Assembly: GCA_947586185.1 (NCBI GenBank)
Contig: CANPXN010000013.1
Coordinates: forward strand, 1-62,564
DNA from: an uncultured Clostridia bacterium
Lineage (GTDB): Bacteria > Bacillota > Clostridia > Oscillospirales > Ruminococcaceae
Reading direction: 5' to 3'
Length of the DNA: 62,564 nt
Positions 60,826-62,564 of this stretch are shown here, in pieces. The notes beneath the pieces were generated by a model, which was not told the DNA's origin, made no database searches, and worked only from the letters and a program-made list of their open reading frames with translations. Position 1 is the first letter of the stretch. Each line of letters starts with the position of its first letter. Position numbers and translations under genes: made by a program.

Positions 60826-62352
60826 ATGAACAGAAATAAAATAGCAAGGGATACTGTCTTCATGACGGCGGTTCAACTGGGTTTACAGGGTATGTCGCTG
60901 CTGCTGAATATATTTATAACAAGAAAGCTGGGTTCTGCGGCTGTAGGAACGGCTTCTCTTATATATACCTTTTTCGGATTTGCCACCATAATATCAAACG
61001 GAAATATCTATCTTATTTCAAGCAGATTTATTTCTGAGGAGATAGGCTGCGGCGGAAATCCAAACAGAGTTTTCAAATATGCAGTTATGTTTTCAGCCTG
61101 CATGAGTCTTATTGCCGGTACGGGTATTTTTATAGCCGGAGATTTTATAGGAAATATACTACTCAAAAATGCGGGTACAGTGCTGCCCATAAGGATCATG
61201 GCGCTCAGTCTTCCTATGACGGCTTTCTGTTCATGTCTGAAAGGATATTTCAATGCAATAAGAAGGATAGTTATATCTGCCTCCTCCGATGCGGTTGAGT
61301 TCGTTGTGCGGGCAGCAGTTATTGCATTCCTGACTGAGTTTCTTATTTCAGCCGGCAGGATGTCCATATTTATGGGTATTGCAATAAGCATCGTTATAGG
61401 TGAAGCGACTGGACTTCTTATGCTAATGGTAGCTGCTGTTAAATACAGAGGGAAGTACAGTGGAAGTGCAGGCATTTCTTTCAGGCATTTTGCTTTCGGA
61501 GCAGTACCGATAATACTCAACAGCATTCTTACTTCTGTATTGAGTAGTGCAAATGACGCTCTTGTTCCCCTTACATTGAAGCAGTACGGAAATACCACAA
61601 AGGCTGCTTTGAGCCAGTTCGGCATATTTGAGGCGATAATTATACCGACCCTGTTTTTTCCGTCGGTAATTTTATGCAGCCTGTCTAACATTCTCGTTCC
61701 TGAGCTTTCAAGGGAAAGGGGAGCGGATAATGCCAATAATGTTAAGAGCATTACTGAAAAGGTGTTTCAGCGAACCTTTGTATTTTCAATGTTTGCCTCG
61801 GCGGTTTTTCTGTGCTTTGGAAACGATATAGGAATACTTGTAGGGGGAGATGCTTTTGCCGGAAAAATTATAAGGATACTTTCGCCGGCTGTTCCTTTTA
61901 TATATCTGGAAATCGTTCTTGAGGGCATTTTAAGAGGAATGGGCAAACACAGCTTCTCATCTGTAAACTACCTTGCAGAATATACGATAAGAATATCGGT
62001 ACTTTTAATATGCGTACCCCTGTTCGGATTTTATGGTATAGTGGCTTCCTACCTTGCAAGTAATATAATTTGCAATATTTCAAGAATAATAATGATAATT
62101 AAAGTTACAGGAGCAAAATTCAGATTCAGGAATATAATATTAAAGCCCCTGTTCTCTCTTGTTTTTTCAATGCAGTTTACTATGCTTGCAGAAAAGCTGC
62201 TGAAAATAGATAGAGTGAGCAAGTCCGTAAATGCATTGGTGTTCGTAGCGGTTTCAGGAATACTTTACATATTTGTGTATAAGGTCGTAGTACAGCTGGA
62301 ATACAGGGAAAAAGAGCGAGGAAGAAGGTTAAATGAGCTTTATCAGGAATGA
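60826..62352 (+). CDS. SpoVB/MurJ-like polysaccharide flippase (MOP superfamily)
   Basis: A 508-aa integral membrane protein with about 14 helices. Polysaccharide-synthase/flippase features include ARDTVFMTAVQLGLQGMSLL, NIFITRKLGSAAVGTASLIY, CLKGYFNAIRRI and ILRGMGKHSFSSVNYLAEYT. It resembles the SpoVB group, which moves lipid-linked precursors during spore cortex synthesis, and more loosely MurJ. Given the other spore genes here SpoVB is preferred, but other exporters of the family remain possible. The start is ATG 60826, 8 bases behind CGGAGG. The TTG at 60820 is too close. The C-terminus is complete. Confidence 0.8.
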   Translation: MNRNKIARDTVFMTAVQLGLQGMSLLLNIFITRKLGSAAVGTASLIYTFFGFATIISNGNIYLISSRFISEEIGCGGNPNRVFKYAVMFSACMSLIAGTGIFIAGDFIGNILLKNAGTVLPIRIMALSLPMTAFCSCLKGYFNAIRRIVISASSDAVEFVVRAAVIAFLTEFLISAGRMSIFMGIAISIVIGEATGLLMLMVAAVKYRGKYSGSAGISFRHFAFGAVPIILNSILTSVLSSANDALVPLTLKQYGNTTKAALSQFGIFEAIIIPTLFFPSVILCSLSNILVPELSRERGADNANNVKSITEKVFQRTFVFSMFASAVFLCFGNDIGILVGGDAFAGKIIRILSPAVPFIYLEIVLEGILRGMGKHSFSSVNYLAEYTIRISVLLICVPLFGFYGIVASYLASNIICNISRIIMIIKVTGAKFRFRNIILKPLFSLVFSMQFTMLAEKLLKIDRVSKSVNALVFVAVSGILYIFVYKVVVQLEYREKERGRRLNELYQE

Positions 62353-62429
62353 AATTAGCCATATTTTGTGTGAAACAGCCTAAAATCATCAAAAAATATA
62401 TGCAACCTGCCGAAAGTGGGGAGAAGGAG

Positions 62430-62458
62430 TTGACAAAAGGGGAGGTAGGTGATATAAT
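62430..62458 (+). promoter_or_regulatory. Consensus promoter P1, probable rRNA operon
   Basis: TTGACA (62430-62435), a 17-base spacer and TATAAT (62453-62458), with the TGA extension. The second of the pair lies 92 bases on. No ORF follows to the window end. Confidence 0.8.
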
Positions 62459-62521
62459 AATAAAGCTGTCGAACGAGAGAGGCGGAAGAGAGCGGGTCAA
62501 GAAATTTTTTAGAAAAAGGAC

Positions 62522-62550
62522 TTGACAAAGCTCAGGGTCTATGATATAAT
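62522..62550 (+). promoter_or_regulatory. Consensus promoter P2, probable rRNA operon
   Basis: TTGACA (62522-62527), a 17-base spacer and TATAAT (62545-62550), TGA extension. Tandem perfect promoters in a gene-free stretch are typical of rrn operons. The rRNA itself would lie outside the window. Confidence 0.8.
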
Positions 62551-62564
62551 AGATAAGCTTTCTC

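Noticed and set aside
61008-61751. 247-aa ORF antisense to the flippase gene
   Set aside because: Same reason: mirror of a membrane protein, with no start signals.

Overview
The window comes from a Gram-positive, endospore-forming Clostridia-type genome, most like the Ruminococcaceae/Oscillospiraceae. The evidence is gene content (spoIVA with sipL, spmAB, divIVA, sepF, mecA, an AbrB-type regulator, long-form HPF), strong AGGAGG ribosome binding sites, TTG starts, and TTGACA/TATAAT promoters with TGn extensions. Housekeeping genes fill most of it. One region, about 28.4-39.4 kb, is clearly foreign and decayed.

Region by region. 0-8.3 kb: M20 dipeptidase, PLP aminotransferase, a P-loop ATPase, a PduL-type phosphotransacylase, a nicotinamidase-like hydrolase overlapping pncB (NAD salvage), and mtnN. 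8.3-16 kb: miaB-ricA-like-mutS-mutL-miaA-hfq, a Firmicutes-type mismatch repair and tRNA modification cluster. 16-28.1 kb: an orphan HlyD-like protein, then yggS-sepF-ylmH-divIVA-ileS-lspA-rluD-like in the Bacillus order but without ylmG, then a HAD phosphatase, a lipoprotein, a split transketolase and a membrane protein.

28.3-39.4 kb is an integrative element graveyard beside tRNA-Ser(CGA). It holds a tyrosine recombinase cut in two, an excisionase, a mazF with a one-base deletion, a KTR-domain protein, fragments of sortase B, VirB4 and histidine kinases, a broken BceAB-like transporter, and an intact AAA/DUF4143 ATPase. Between the two recombinase halves, a 5.35-kb segment bounded by identical 28-bp direct repeats carries two intact AT-rich genes. 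One is a Fic-fold protein with degenerate catalytic and inhibitory motifs. The other is a 1315-aa protein with a Cap4-like nuclease N-terminus and a STAND-type NTPase. This pair is the best candidate for an undescribed, probably anti-phage, system.

39.6-62.5 kb returns to core genes: tRNA-Arg, abrB-like, spmAB, tRNA-Lys, hpf, a HAD phosphatase, a 30-aa membrane peptide, an LCP cell-wall ligase, a cation antiporter, the sipL-spoIVA operon, a cysteine hydrolase between two related intergenic repeats, a PH-domain protein, an FkbM methyltransferase, VanZ-like and VanY-like proteins, an ABC-F protein, a DUF1015 protein, three tRNAs, a secreted glycosidase-like protein, mecA, rpe and a SpoVB-like flippase. 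Two tandem consensus promoters at the right edge suggest that an rRNA operon begins just outside the window.
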